DNA from: Planctomycetia bacterium
GTDB lineage: Bacteria; Planctomycetota; Phycisphaerae; Phycisphaerales; SM1A02
Assembly (NCBI GenBank): GCA_005804005.1
Contig: SYPI01000089.1
Location: 1 to 5,608, forward strand
DNA length: 5,608 nucleotides
Reading direction: 5' to 3'
Numbering within the stretch: the first letter of the stretch is position 1; each line of letters starts with the position of its first letter. The position numbers and the translations under genes were made by a program. The notes under the pieces are model-generated. The model was not told the DNA's origin and made no database searches. It was given only the letters and a program-made list of their open reading frames with translations. Below, piece after piece: positions 1 through 5,608 of this stretch.

Positions 1-908
1 AGAGCGATTCGCCCCATCACCGTGAAGCCGAACCCGGCGCCGAAGGTGATCATCAGGTACCAGATGCCCACTCGCGCCGCCTTGCCGACCGCGCCCTTGT
101 GCTCGACGCTGAAGAAGAAGTAGGTCAGCGCGCTGCAGACGCCCACGAAGATCAGGATCTGTTTCAGGCTGGCCCCAGTGGTGGCGGCCAGGTCGGTGGC
201 ACCATCGACGCTGCGGACCTGCACCAGCGGCTTGATGGTGGCGCTCACCTGAGCCATCAGGTCGCCCTCGGTGAAGCTGATGAACTTCAGTCCGGCGGTG
301 GTGCCGACAATGAACGCCAGCGGCAGCAGCGACAAGTGGCCAGCCTTGGGAACCAGCCGCAGTAGCAGCAGCACCCCCAGCAGCAGCGGCACGATCATCC
401 AAGGATTCGACTCCTTGGCGACATCCAATGCTGGCAGGAAGTTCTCCTTGGTCAGCGTGGGCAGCAGGCCAGCGACCAGTTTAGGAATGATGGCATCCCA
501 GAAGCCGACGCAGCCCCAGTAGGCGGCGGAGACGCCGATCACCACCGCCTCGGCAACCTTGTAGAAAGGATTGTCGGCGTAGAGGAAACTGAGCACCGCC
601 AGAGTGAAGAACGCCGCCACCCAGAGGCCGATGGTGCGCGACCAGCTGAGGTGCACCACTGTTTGTGTCGGATCGGCCTGCTCGGCGGCGTAGAAAACCC
701 GCGGCGGGACCGGCTTCAGTTCCGTCCAACCGACCGCCCCGGCCGTGCCCGCTGGAACACTCTGCCACACCCCGGAGGCATCCAGCTGGAAAGCCACCGG
801 TGTTTCCTTCACGTAGGACTTGCCCATCCCTTGCCCGGTGGAGGCGCGGATGATTAGCAACAGCGCCGCCACGACGAGGATCACTCCCCAAATCACGCGG
901 CGGCTCAA
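1..908 (-). CDS. Multi-pass membrane protein of unknown function (3' end outside window)
   Basis: Partial CDS: 302 codons are present without a stop before the left edge. It starts with TTG at 908, overlapping the upstream TGA as TTGA, with GGAGG exactly 6 nt before it; the next in-frame candidate is GTG at 896. The protein begins LSRRVIWGVI (first residue Met in vivo), has a helix at about 5-20, then an extracytoplasmic segment (about 21-90), then helices near 93-109, 117-140, 170-184, 192-209, 248-265 and 281-297. Blocks that look conserved by recollection of homologues are ADNPFYKVAEAVVIGVSAAYW (111-131, read as NPFYKVAE then VGVSAAYW-like), RLVPKAGHLSLLPLAFIVGT (184-203), YFFFSVEHKGAVGKAARVGI (263-282) and MITFGAGFGFTVMGR (286-300). 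No enzymatic motif is seen. It closes the visible part of the coupled cluster; more cluster genes may lie beyond the edge. The reading frame is supported by its uninterrupted length and consistent membrane-protein composition. Confidence 0.88.
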   Translation of the reverse strand, partial: MSRRVIWGVILVVAALLLIIRASTGQGMGKSYVKETPVAFQLDASGVWQSVPAGTAGAVGWTELKPVPPRVFYAAEQADPTQTVVHLSWSRTIGLWVAAFFTLAVLSFLYADNPFYKVAEAVVIGVSAAYWGCVGFWDAIIPKLVAGLLPTLTKENFLPALDVAKESNPWMIVPLLLGVLLLLRLVPKAGHLSLLPLAFIVGTTAGLKFISFTEGDLMAQVSATIKPLVQVRSVDGATDLAATTGASLKQILIFVGVCSALTYFFFSVEHKGAVGKAARVGIWYLMITFGAGFGFTVMGRIA

Positions 909-1813
909 GGGGCACCTCCAGCGAGCGCGCGCCGCCGGCCAAAGTGGATGCAGTTTCCAAGAATGATGAGGCCCACCATCAGCAGGTGGCCGAACAACTG
1001 CGGCGCCATGCGGCGCTGAGCTTCCATGAATTGCGGGCCGATGTCGGCGGCCGGATTGCTTCCCTTGATGAACTCATTGACCAGCGACTCATACTCGGCG
1101 GCGCCCTTGATGGCCCCCAGCATCCCGCGCATCTGTCGCGGCCAGTACGGCACCATCTGCGGCGCCTGCACTCCAGTCACCCCGGAGACCAGCAGGATTT
1201 CATCGTCACTGCCCAGCGCGGGCGTGGCGATGTACTGAACCCACTCCTTGCAACCGGGGTAGCCCGCACTCATGGTGACGATGCAGTCAAAATCGCTGGC
1301 GCTCTTGATCGGCGCCATCATCGGGATCTGGTCGACCGGCGTACCGCGATAGTCCTTGCTGAATGACTGGCGAAAATCGGTGCAGATCACCTTGAGGACG
1401 GACTCGTTTCCGGCCTGGAAGCCGAGGTTCACATAGTCCTTGCCATAAACCAAGTCGGGGTGCCCAGCCACGATTACCTTGCGGATGGTTTCGTCCAAGA
1501 GCGGCGGGGCTGGCGCCCACAGGGTCATGCAGTAGATGTCCAAGTCGCGCGCCGCGGCGTGGCGCACGAAGGCGGTGGCCATCGGCTGGAGTTCACCGGC
1601 CGAGGCGGGGTCAAAGTCGAATGACAGCAGAATGCGCGAGCCAGCTGGCAGCGACTGGATGGCATCGAACGCCCCGCGGGTGGTCGGTGTGGCAACCTCG
1701 GGGAAGGTCTTGCCGGTGATGCCAATGACGATGATCGGCACCGCCACCGCCAGCCCCATCGAGAGAAAAATCCAGCGCCGATCAATGCGGTCGAGCCGCT
1801 CGAGGAAAGACAT
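905..1813 (-). CDS. Membrane protein with large extracytoplasmic domain, unknown function
   Basis: Predicted 302-residue protein with one helix at each end (about 14-33 and 272-289). The N-terminus (ERLDRIDRR) and the C-terminal tail (FGRRR) are basic, so both ends should be cytoplasmic and residues about 34-271 outside. The domain looks mixed alpha/beta, with strand-like RILLSFDFDPAS (60-71), LDIYCMTLW (91-99), CIVTMSAGYPG (177-187) and EILLVSGVTGVQAPQMVPYW (205-224), then a helix-like RGMLGAIKGAAEYE (229-242). Cysteines at 95, 144, 177 and 188 lie in the outer domain and could form disulfides. I do not know a function; I recall homologues with the same LLSFD(F/Y)DPAS and G(V/T)TAVSAPQ-like blocks beside DUF6754 genes, unverified. 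ATG 1813 overlaps the previous stop by one base and is preceded by a near-perfect GGGGGAGG 6 nt away, so the start is secure. TGA at 907-905 overlaps the next gene's TTG. Confidence 0.9.
   Translation of the reverse strand: MSFLERLDRIDRRWIFLSMGLAVAVPIIVIGITGKTFPEVATPTTRGAFDAIQSLPAGSRILLSFDFDPASAGELQPMATAFVRHAAARDLDIYCMTLWAPAPPLLDETIRKVIVAGHPDLVYGKDYVNLGFQAGNESVLKVICTDFRQSFSKDYRGTPVDQIPMMAPIKSASDFDCIVTMSAGYPGCKEWVQYIATPALGSDDEILLVSGVTGVQAPQMVPYWPRQMRGMLGAIKGAAEYESLVNEFIKGSNPAADIGPQFMEAQRRMAPQLFGHLLMVGLIILGNCIHFGRRRALAGGAP
913..919 (-). promoter_or_regulatory. Strong Shine-Dalgarno that decides the TTG start at 908
   Basis: GGAGGTG sits in the end of the upstream gene, 6 nt (from GGAGG) before TTG 908. 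The spacing is the same as at the ATG 1813 junction, which makes the rare TTG start credible and argues against the GTG at 896. Confidence 0.82.
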
Positions 1814-2508
1814 TACGAGCCTCCCCCGAGGTAGGAGCGGTCGATACCCAGCATGATCTTGAGGCTGGTCGCCGCCACGCCGATGGCTATGCCGATGAGG
1901 ATGGCCCGGTTACCTGCTGAGGCGAATACTTCCAGAATGGTGGTGGCCAGATTCTCCAGTCGCAGGAACGACAGCGACTCCGGCATCCAGCCGGTCAGCA
2001 CCACGCCGGCGAAAGTTCGCCCGAGGAGGACGACGAACGCGGTCACCAGCAGCAGCGCCGCCTCGGTGTTCTTGGCCCGAAACGCTCGGAACGCGGCGCT
2101 GGCCACGAAGAAGGCCAGCAGCGCAAACATGGTCGAGGTGATCGGGCTCATCGCGTAGGAGTAGGCCCACCAGAAGGCGCTGCCGGAGGCGTCCTTCTCG
2201 CCGCTGAACGCCACGGTGGGGGCCAGTTCCTGTGGGTGCACACCGACCTTTAGCAGTCCAACCAACATGGTGGCGCCAAAGGCCAGCAGCACGATTACCG
2301 AGTAGCCCCAACCAGCGGAGCGCGAGGAGAGTCTCTCCAGATGCACCTTGGCTAGGTTGGCAGCGCCCAGCACGAAGGCGATGGCGGCCAGCACATTGAA
2401 CCACTCGGCAACATCCTCGCCCCAACTCTGAGTTGGGCGAATGAAGTACGAGACGACCATGGTCGCCCCGGCCAAGAAGGTCAGCAGCATGGCGAACTTG
2501 CGAGTCAT
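1813..2508 (-). CDS. Six-helix membrane protein of unknown function, partner of DUF6754-like cluster
   Basis: Predicted 231-residue integral membrane protein with about six helices (residues near 6-22, 38-53, 69-86, 123-139, 149-170 and 200-218). No catalytic motif is visible. Two stretches look highly conserved by recollection of homologues: TMFALLAFFVASAAFRAF (126-143) and, near the C-terminus, RAILIGIAIGVAATSLKIML (201-220) followed by GIDRSYLGG (221-229). Residues about 87-120 form a loop with mixed charge (KVGVHPQEL, GEKDASGS). ATG 2508 is chosen because it lies 1 nt after the upstream TGA, has GGTGGG 8 nt before it, and yields a typical MTRKF basic start before helix 1. GTG 2517 would add three residues and overlap the upstream gene by 8 nt, with no RBS. 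The stop TAA overlaps the next ATG by one base (TAATG). Gene order suggests it is a membrane subunit of a complex with its neighbours; this is inference. Confidence 0.87.
   Translation of the reverse strand: MTRKFAMLLTFLAGATMVVSYFIRPTQSWGEDVAEWFNVLAAIAFVLGAANLAKVHLERLSSRSAGWGYSVIVLLAFGATMLVGLLKVGVHPQELAPTVAFSGEKDASGSAFWWAYSYAMSPITSTMFALLAFFVASAAFRAFRAKNTEAALLLVTAFVVLLGRTFAGVVLTGWMPESLSFLRLENLATTILEVFASAGNRAILIGIAIGVAATSLKIMLGIDRSYLGGGS
1820..1827 (-). promoter_or_regulatory. Strong Shine-Dalgarno for the 1813-905 gene
   Basis: GGGGGAGG lies within the last codons of the upstream gene, with 6 nt between GGAGG and ATG 1813. Together with the TAATG overlap it indicates efficient coupled initiation and fixes the start. 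Confidence 0.85.
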
Positions 2509-2509
2509 T

Positions 2510-3421
2510 TCAGGCACCCACCAACATACGGAAGAATCCTGTGGCTGAGTCGAGCGCCGCAGAGCCGGTGATGGCAGCCAGCGTGGCCGCTGCTACGGCC
2601 ACCACCAGCACGCCGCCCACCAGCGCCTTGCAGAAGTCCTGGCCACGCAGTCCACCCATCTGATCGGGTTCACCGCTCAGGTAGGCGCTGGCAGCGAAGA
2701 GCTCTTCGCCGATCAGGGTGTAGTCGCAGGCGGCCACGAAGAACGGCAGCTGGCTGCTCTCGGCGGTGCCCGCAATCTGAATGGCGCCGATGGCGTTGCC
2801 GGTCTCGGCCAGAATCAGACTCTCGGCGAAGAACTGTCCGAGGTAGAAGCAGGTGGCGGGCTTCTTGCGCACCATCAAGCCGGAGACATAGGCGGTGTAG
2901 CCGAATTGCTCGTCGGTGACGTAGTAGACGAGTTCGGGGTTGTAGGAGTCAGTCCGACCCACCGACATGTAACTGGCCTGCAGCGCCTCGCGGGCGGCGG
3001 TCATCACCAGCGAACGAGCGGTGGGTACCTCAATCTGGGCGTCGTATTCCGCGGTGGTCTTGCCGACCCGCGCCAGCACAGTGAGGCCAGCGATGGTCTG
3101 GACATTGTCCATGTCCTGAATGCCGGGCACGAACAGAATGGGGCGACCCATTTCGGTGGCGCGACCGACGGCTTCCTCAACGGCGTCCAGCCCGGCAATG
3201 TGGCGCACAGTCACCTTCATGCCGCGCCGCGCCCGGGCGATGTTCCACAGCACCAGCGCCGAAATCACCACCAGCCAGCAGAAGAGTGCCGACTTGTCGA
3301 AGTCGAAAGTGCGTTCAAGGAACCCCGGTGGCGTGTTGGCGATGGCGGCGACCTTCCCGGCGGACGCGGCGGCATCATCAAGTAGTCCGGCGACCATGAG
3401 GCCGCACAGCGCGGGGGTCAT
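2510..3421 (-). CDS. Membrane-anchored protein of unknown function, DUF6754-like
   Basis: Predicted 303-residue protein. I recognise the family from memory as DUF6754; its function is not known to me. The first 25 residues are mildly hydrophobic (possible signal or weak helix). A clear helix spans about 44-62 and is followed by the basic ARARRG, so the large domain (about 70-262) should be cytoplasmic. A second helix spans about 264-285. The soluble domain carries the blocks I associate with the family: GLDAVEEAVGRATEMGRP (77-94), FVPGIQDMDNVQTIAGL (97-113), ETGNAIGAIQIAGTAESSQL (206-225), then PFFVAACDYTLIGEELFAAS (226-245). An in-frame TAG at 3436-3434 fixes the longest start as ATG 3421, but no Shine-Dalgarno precedes it; ATG at codon 9 is the alternative and has none either. 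The stop TGA sits 1 nt before the next gene's preferred ATG, which argues for co-translation. It follows the glycosyltransferase by 35 nt. Confidence 0.9.
   Translation of the reverse strand: MTPALCGLMVAGLLDDAAASAGKVAAIANTPPGFLERTFDFDKSALFCWLVVISALVLWNIARARRGMKVTVRHIAGLDAVEEAVGRATEMGRPILFVPGIQDMDNVQTIAGLTVLARVGKTTAEYDAQIEVPTARSLVMTAAREALQASYMSVGRTDSYNPELVYYVTDEQFGYTAYVSGLMVRKKPATCFYLGQFFAESLILAETGNAIGAIQIAGTAESSQLPFFVAACDYTLIGEELFAASAYLSGEPDQMGGLRGQDFCKALVGGVLVVAVAAATLAAITGSAALDSATGFFRMLVGA
2517..2522 (-). promoter_or_regulatory. Weak Shine-Dalgarno-like GGTGGG for ATG 2508
   Basis: GGTGGG is 8 nt before ATG 2508, inside the last codons of the DUF6754-like gene. It is weaker than the sites at the next two junctions, but supports ATG 2508 over GTG 2517, which it overlaps. 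Confidence 0.5.
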
Positions 3422-3456
3422 ACGCCGGGCAGGCTACAGGCTCAGCGCACTTGGGG
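3422..3456. other. Only intergenic gap (35 nt), no terminator or promoter seen
   Basis: The gap between the glycosyltransferase TAG and the DUF6754-like ATG shows no GC hairpin followed by a T run, no clear -10/-35 pair and no Shine-Dalgarno. Read-through from the upstream gene is therefore likely, though a non-canonical promoter within the end of the glycosyltransferase gene cannot be excluded. Confidence 0.6.
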
Positions 3457-5592
3457 CTACCGCGACACGGGGACGAGCCAGTGGCGGCAGAAGAGGTGTT
3501 CCTCAACTCGCCCCGTAGCCATCTCCCAGATCTGCCTCGCGGTGTGGCGACTGGTGATGTCGACGCGCGATGACACAGCCCCCGGCGGCGCCGCGGCGCT
3601 GATGGTCCGCGTGAGGATGAGCAGATCACCAGTCGAAGCCGCCTCGGGCGTTGGGCCGTCCATCGGAAATCCAACAACTTCGGCGCCGGGAAGCAGGAAT
3701 CGCTCCTGTTCTGCCACCGACCGGAAGTTCTCCGGGGCCCAGACCCGCTTGCCCCGCGCGGCGGAGATGCCGCCTTCGTCCCACACTCCCAGTGGCGCGT
3801 CGAAGACTGAGAGGAACCCGGCCAGCGCCAGATAGAGCAGGAGACAGGCGGGCGCAACACCCACCGCGCTCCAGCGCGGGCGAATCGCCGCGGTGATGCA
3901 GAACGAGATGCCGCCAGCAATAACCAACCAGTGCCACCAGTCGAACGCGCTCACGCCGAGCTCCCGCGCCAACAGCACCGAAAGCCAGCCGATGCCAGCG
4001 ATCACCAGCCCAGCCACAATCAGGGCGATCACGAACGCATTGCGGCCGACCCATCGCCAGTGCGAGGCCATCAACACCGCCAGTGCGGGCATAGCAATCA
4101 GTAGGTAGCGCTCGGAGCGTTGATCGGGGATGCAGAACACCAGGAATGTCACCAGCACGAACACCCATAGCATCCGATGCTGGCTCGACACCTCGCTGCG
4201 GTGCTTCCACGATTCGACACACACTCCGAACAGTGGGATTCCGAGTACGCCGGCGTTGATGAAGAACCCGGCGGCTAGGCTCCAGAGGCTTGAACCGCCC
4301 CAAAGAAGGCGCGCCAGATAGTTGCCCTGTCCCATCTTTCCGGCATTCTCACGCAGCACAAAGTCGCGCCACACTTGCGCCGGTTCGGGGTCGAGGGCGA
4401 ACCACAGCGCGAAGATCGCCAGCGCCACCACGCCAAGGATGACCAGCCCGCACAGGCGAGTGCGAATGAACGCGCGTGCGTCCCACCGGACCGATTGCAG
4501 ATGCCAGCAGGCCAGCGTCAGTCCGATCGGTGCCAGTTGGGCGAACGACTTGGTCAGCAGGGCGAACCCGGCCAGCACGCCGACCAGCAGCGGCCACAAC
4601 CAGCGCGACTCCAACGAGCGCGGCAGCCACATGATCGTGAGTGCCACGCAGGCGAACGACCAGAACACTTCCGGCGCGTCGGTTAGGTACGGGCGGCCGT
4701 AGCGGTAGGTGCCTAGGAATCCGAGGTAAACAAGCGCCGCCATCACTGCCGCCAAAGCGTCGCGGCGATTCATCCGCCAAGACAGCCAGCCCACCAGCGC
4801 GGCGGTGGCCATGGTCCACGCCACGCTCGGCCAGCGGAGACTCCAGAAGCTCCAGTCGCTGCCCCCGTCGGTGGAGATGATCCCCTGCCAGAACAGCAGC
4901 GGCGGCTTGGTGTTCTCGAGGTCTGCCATTCCCGATCGCAATGGCAACCAGTGGCCGGTGGCGGCGGTCAGGCGGGTGATCTGCGCATAGACGAGTTCGT
5001 CGCCGTTGCGCGGAATGTGCTGCGAATCGAGTCCGAACAGATAGGTGGACAGCGCCAGCACCAATCCCGCGCCAGCCAGCGCCAATGCCAATCGCGATTG
5101 CGCCAACTGCGTGCGCTCCGGGTCCAGCCCTTCGGTGCGCACATGACGGAATGTCCACAGATCGTTCACCGCGAAGTTCACACCGGCGGCCAAGGCGATG
5201 CTGGTCAGGTTGGCCAGTGAATACCCCAGGCTCGCCGCCAGCAGATTCGTACCGGCGATGGTCAGCAGGATGCCAGCCCAGTTGGCCACTGCGTAGCGTC
5301 CATACTGAATCCAGATCGGTGCAACAGTGAGCCGACTGAAGTCGCGCCAGGTCCAAGCGCGATTGAGCAGGAAGTTGCTGGTCAGGGCCACGGCGATGCC
5401 CAGCGCAATCGCCAGATTCAGCCGCAGCGAGTCGGGGCGCACCGCCTGAAACAGGTGCTCATGCCCCAGCCAGAGCGTGGCCTGATTCACCGCCAGCCCG
5501 CTCAATCCAACCACGCCAAACTTCATGAACCGGCGCCGCTGGTGCCAGGCCCAGCGAATCACCGAGCCCGCCGCGCCACCGAGTCGCTTCAC
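3457..5592 (-). CDS. GtrA-like domain fused to GT-C (ArnT/PMT-like) membrane glycosyltransferase
   Basis: Predicted 711-residue polytopic inner-membrane protein. Residues about 24-148 look like a GtrA domain of four helices, with the characteristic NFLLNRAWTWR (73-83) and its near-repeat NFAVNDLWTFR (139-149) at the ends of helices 2 and 4. Residues about 165-595 form a GT-C fold with roughly 11-13 helices: the acidic first-loop motif GDELVYAQI (197-205, D198/E199), NTKPPLLFWQ (227-236), YGRPYLTDAPEVF (298-310), ALLTKSF (344-350), LRENAGKM (413-420) and SERYLLIAMPALAVL (493-507). These match the ArnT/PMT_2 pattern. Residues about 596-711 are a soluble tail, probably extracytoplasmic. Family knowledge suggests transfer of a sugar from a polyprenyl-phosphate carrier to an acceptor on the outer face; GtrA domains are implied in flipping such carriers. 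Donor and acceptor are unknown. The start is GTG at 5592 with GAGG 7 nt upstream; the frame stays open to the window edge, so an earlier start is possible, and ATG at codon 23 lacks an RBS. Stop is TAG. Confidence 0.9.
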   Translation of the reverse strand: MKRLGGAAGSVIRWAWHQRRRFMKFGVVGLSGLAVNQATLWLGHEHLFQAVRPDSLRLNLAIALGIAVALTSNFLLNRAWTWRDFSRLTVAPIWIQYGRYAVANWAGILLTIAGTNLLAASLGYSLANLTSIALAAGVNFAVNDLWTFRHVRTEGLDPERTQLAQSRLALALAGAGLVLALSTYLFGLDSQHIPRNGDELVYAQITRLTAATGHWLPLRSGMADLENTKPPLLFWQGIISTDGGSDWSFWSLRWPSVAWTMATAALVGWLSWRMNRRDALAAVMAALVYLGFLGTYRYGRPYLTDAPEVFWSFACVALTIMWLPRSLESRWLWPLLVGVLAGFALLTKSFAQLAPIGLTLACWHLQSVRWDARAFIRTRLCGLVILGVVALAIFALWFALDPEPAQVWRDFVLRENAGKMGQGNYLARLLWGGSSLWSLAAGFFINAGVLGIPLFGVCVESWKHRSEVSSQHRMLWVFVLVTFLVFCIPDQRSERYLLIAMPALAVLMASHWRWVGRNAFVIALIVAGLVIAGIGWLSVLLARELGVSAFDWWHWLVIAGGISFCITAAIRPRWSAVGVAPACLLLYLALAGFLSVFDAPLGVWDEGGISAARGKRVWAPENFRSVAEQERFLLPGAEVVGFPMDGPTPEAASTGDLLILTRTISAAAPPGAVSSRVDITSRHTARQIWEMATGRVEEHLFCRHWLVPVSR

Positions 5593-5599
5593 CGCGAGG

Positions 5600-5603
5600 C
5601 CTC
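5600..5603 (-). promoter_or_regulatory. Possible ribosome binding site (GAGG) for the glycosyltransferase
   Basis: GAGG precedes GTG 5592 by 7 nt. The match is short and the frame is open to the edge of the window, so it supports but does not prove this start. The promoter would lie beyond the right edge. Confidence 0.4.
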
Positions 5604-5608
5604 GACCG

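Larger units (their letters stand above)
1..5592 (-). other. Probable single transcription unit of five genes
   Basis: All five genes share the strand. Gaps are 35 nt, 1 nt, -1 nt and -4 nt, and no intrinsic terminator is visible between them. The last four genes are very probably co-transcribed; inclusion of the glycosyltransferase is less certain because its junction is looser. Both ends of the unit lie outside the window. Confidence 0.6.

Noticed and set aside
355..395. Repetitive CAGCAG-like run (reads as CTGCTG on the coding strand)
   Set aside because: It encodes a Leu-rich membrane helix (LLLGVLLLLRL-type) of the last gene and is explained by CTG codon bias, not by a functional repeat.
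481..960. 159-codon minus-strand open frame across the 905 junction
   Set aside because: It is a shadow of two genes. The frame starting at TTG 908 has a strong RBS, stays open to the window edge and encodes regular membrane helices; this one is Arg/Gly-rich and low in hydrophobic segments.
944..1366. 140-codon plus-strand open frame opposite the 1813-905 gene
   Set aside because: Antisense shadow with His/Arg-rich composition and no RBS or family resemblance; there is no sign of divergent transcription.
2906..3385. 159-codon plus-strand open frame opposite the DUF6754-like gene
   Set aside because: Antisense shadow: His/Gly/Arg-rich composition, no motif, no RBS, and the opposite strand encodes a recognisable family.
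3378..4303. Overlapping minus-strand frames of 180 and 225 codons near the glycosyltransferase 3' end
   Set aside because: Possible frameshifted or C-terminal genes were considered, but the 711-residue frame continues without interruption to its TAG and gives a plausible extracytoplasmic tail.
4349..5356. Long 335-codon open frame on the minus strand inside the glycosyltransferase gene
   Set aside because: It is a shifted frame of a GC-rich gene. Its translation is rich in Arg, Ala and Gly, lacks hydrophobic helices and shows no family motif, whereas the overlapping frame has clear GtrA and GT-C motifs.
5593..5603. GAGGCCTC palindrome beside the first start codon
   Set aside because: Eight bases are too short to call an operator; the context is cut off by the window edge and the GAGG half is more simply read as a weak RBS.

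Overview
The window is protein-coding on the minus strand almost from end to end. It is GC-rich, tightly packed and has no RNA genes, repeats or mobile elements that I can see. It looks like a bacterial chromosome: there are Shine-Dalgarno sites, start/stop overlaps and an undecaprenyl-phosphate-type glycosyltransferase. The phylum cannot be fixed from this sequence. The gene families recall conserved membrane proteins of several poorly cultured, GC-rich bacterial lineages, but that is recollection, not a search result.

In transcription order (right to left) there are five genes. (1) 5592-3457 is a 711-residue fusion of an N-terminal GtrA-like membrane domain with a GT-C (ArnT/PMT-like) glycosyltransferase. 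(2) 3421-2510 is a membrane-anchored protein with a large conserved cytoplasmic domain that I recognise as DUF6754-like. (3) 2508-1813 is a six-helix membrane protein. (4) 1813-905 is a protein with one helix at each end and a large extracytoplasmic domain. (5) 908 to the left edge is a multi-pass membrane protein cut off by the window; it starts with TTG.

Genes 2-5 are the interesting part. The junctions are 1 nt apart (2/3), overlap by 1 nt (3/4, TAATG) and overlap by 4 nt (4/5, TTGA), and the last two have strong Shine-Dalgarno sequences inside the preceding gene. This is the pattern of translationally coupled subunits of one membrane complex. Two soluble domains are predicted on opposite faces of the membrane (gene 2 inside, gene 4 outside), with genes 3 and 5 supplying most of the membrane helices. 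No function is known to me for any of the four. The glycosyltransferase lies 35 nt upstream without an obvious terminator, so it may share a transcript, but its functional link to the cluster is unproven.

The plus strand holds only out-of-frame shadow ORFs.
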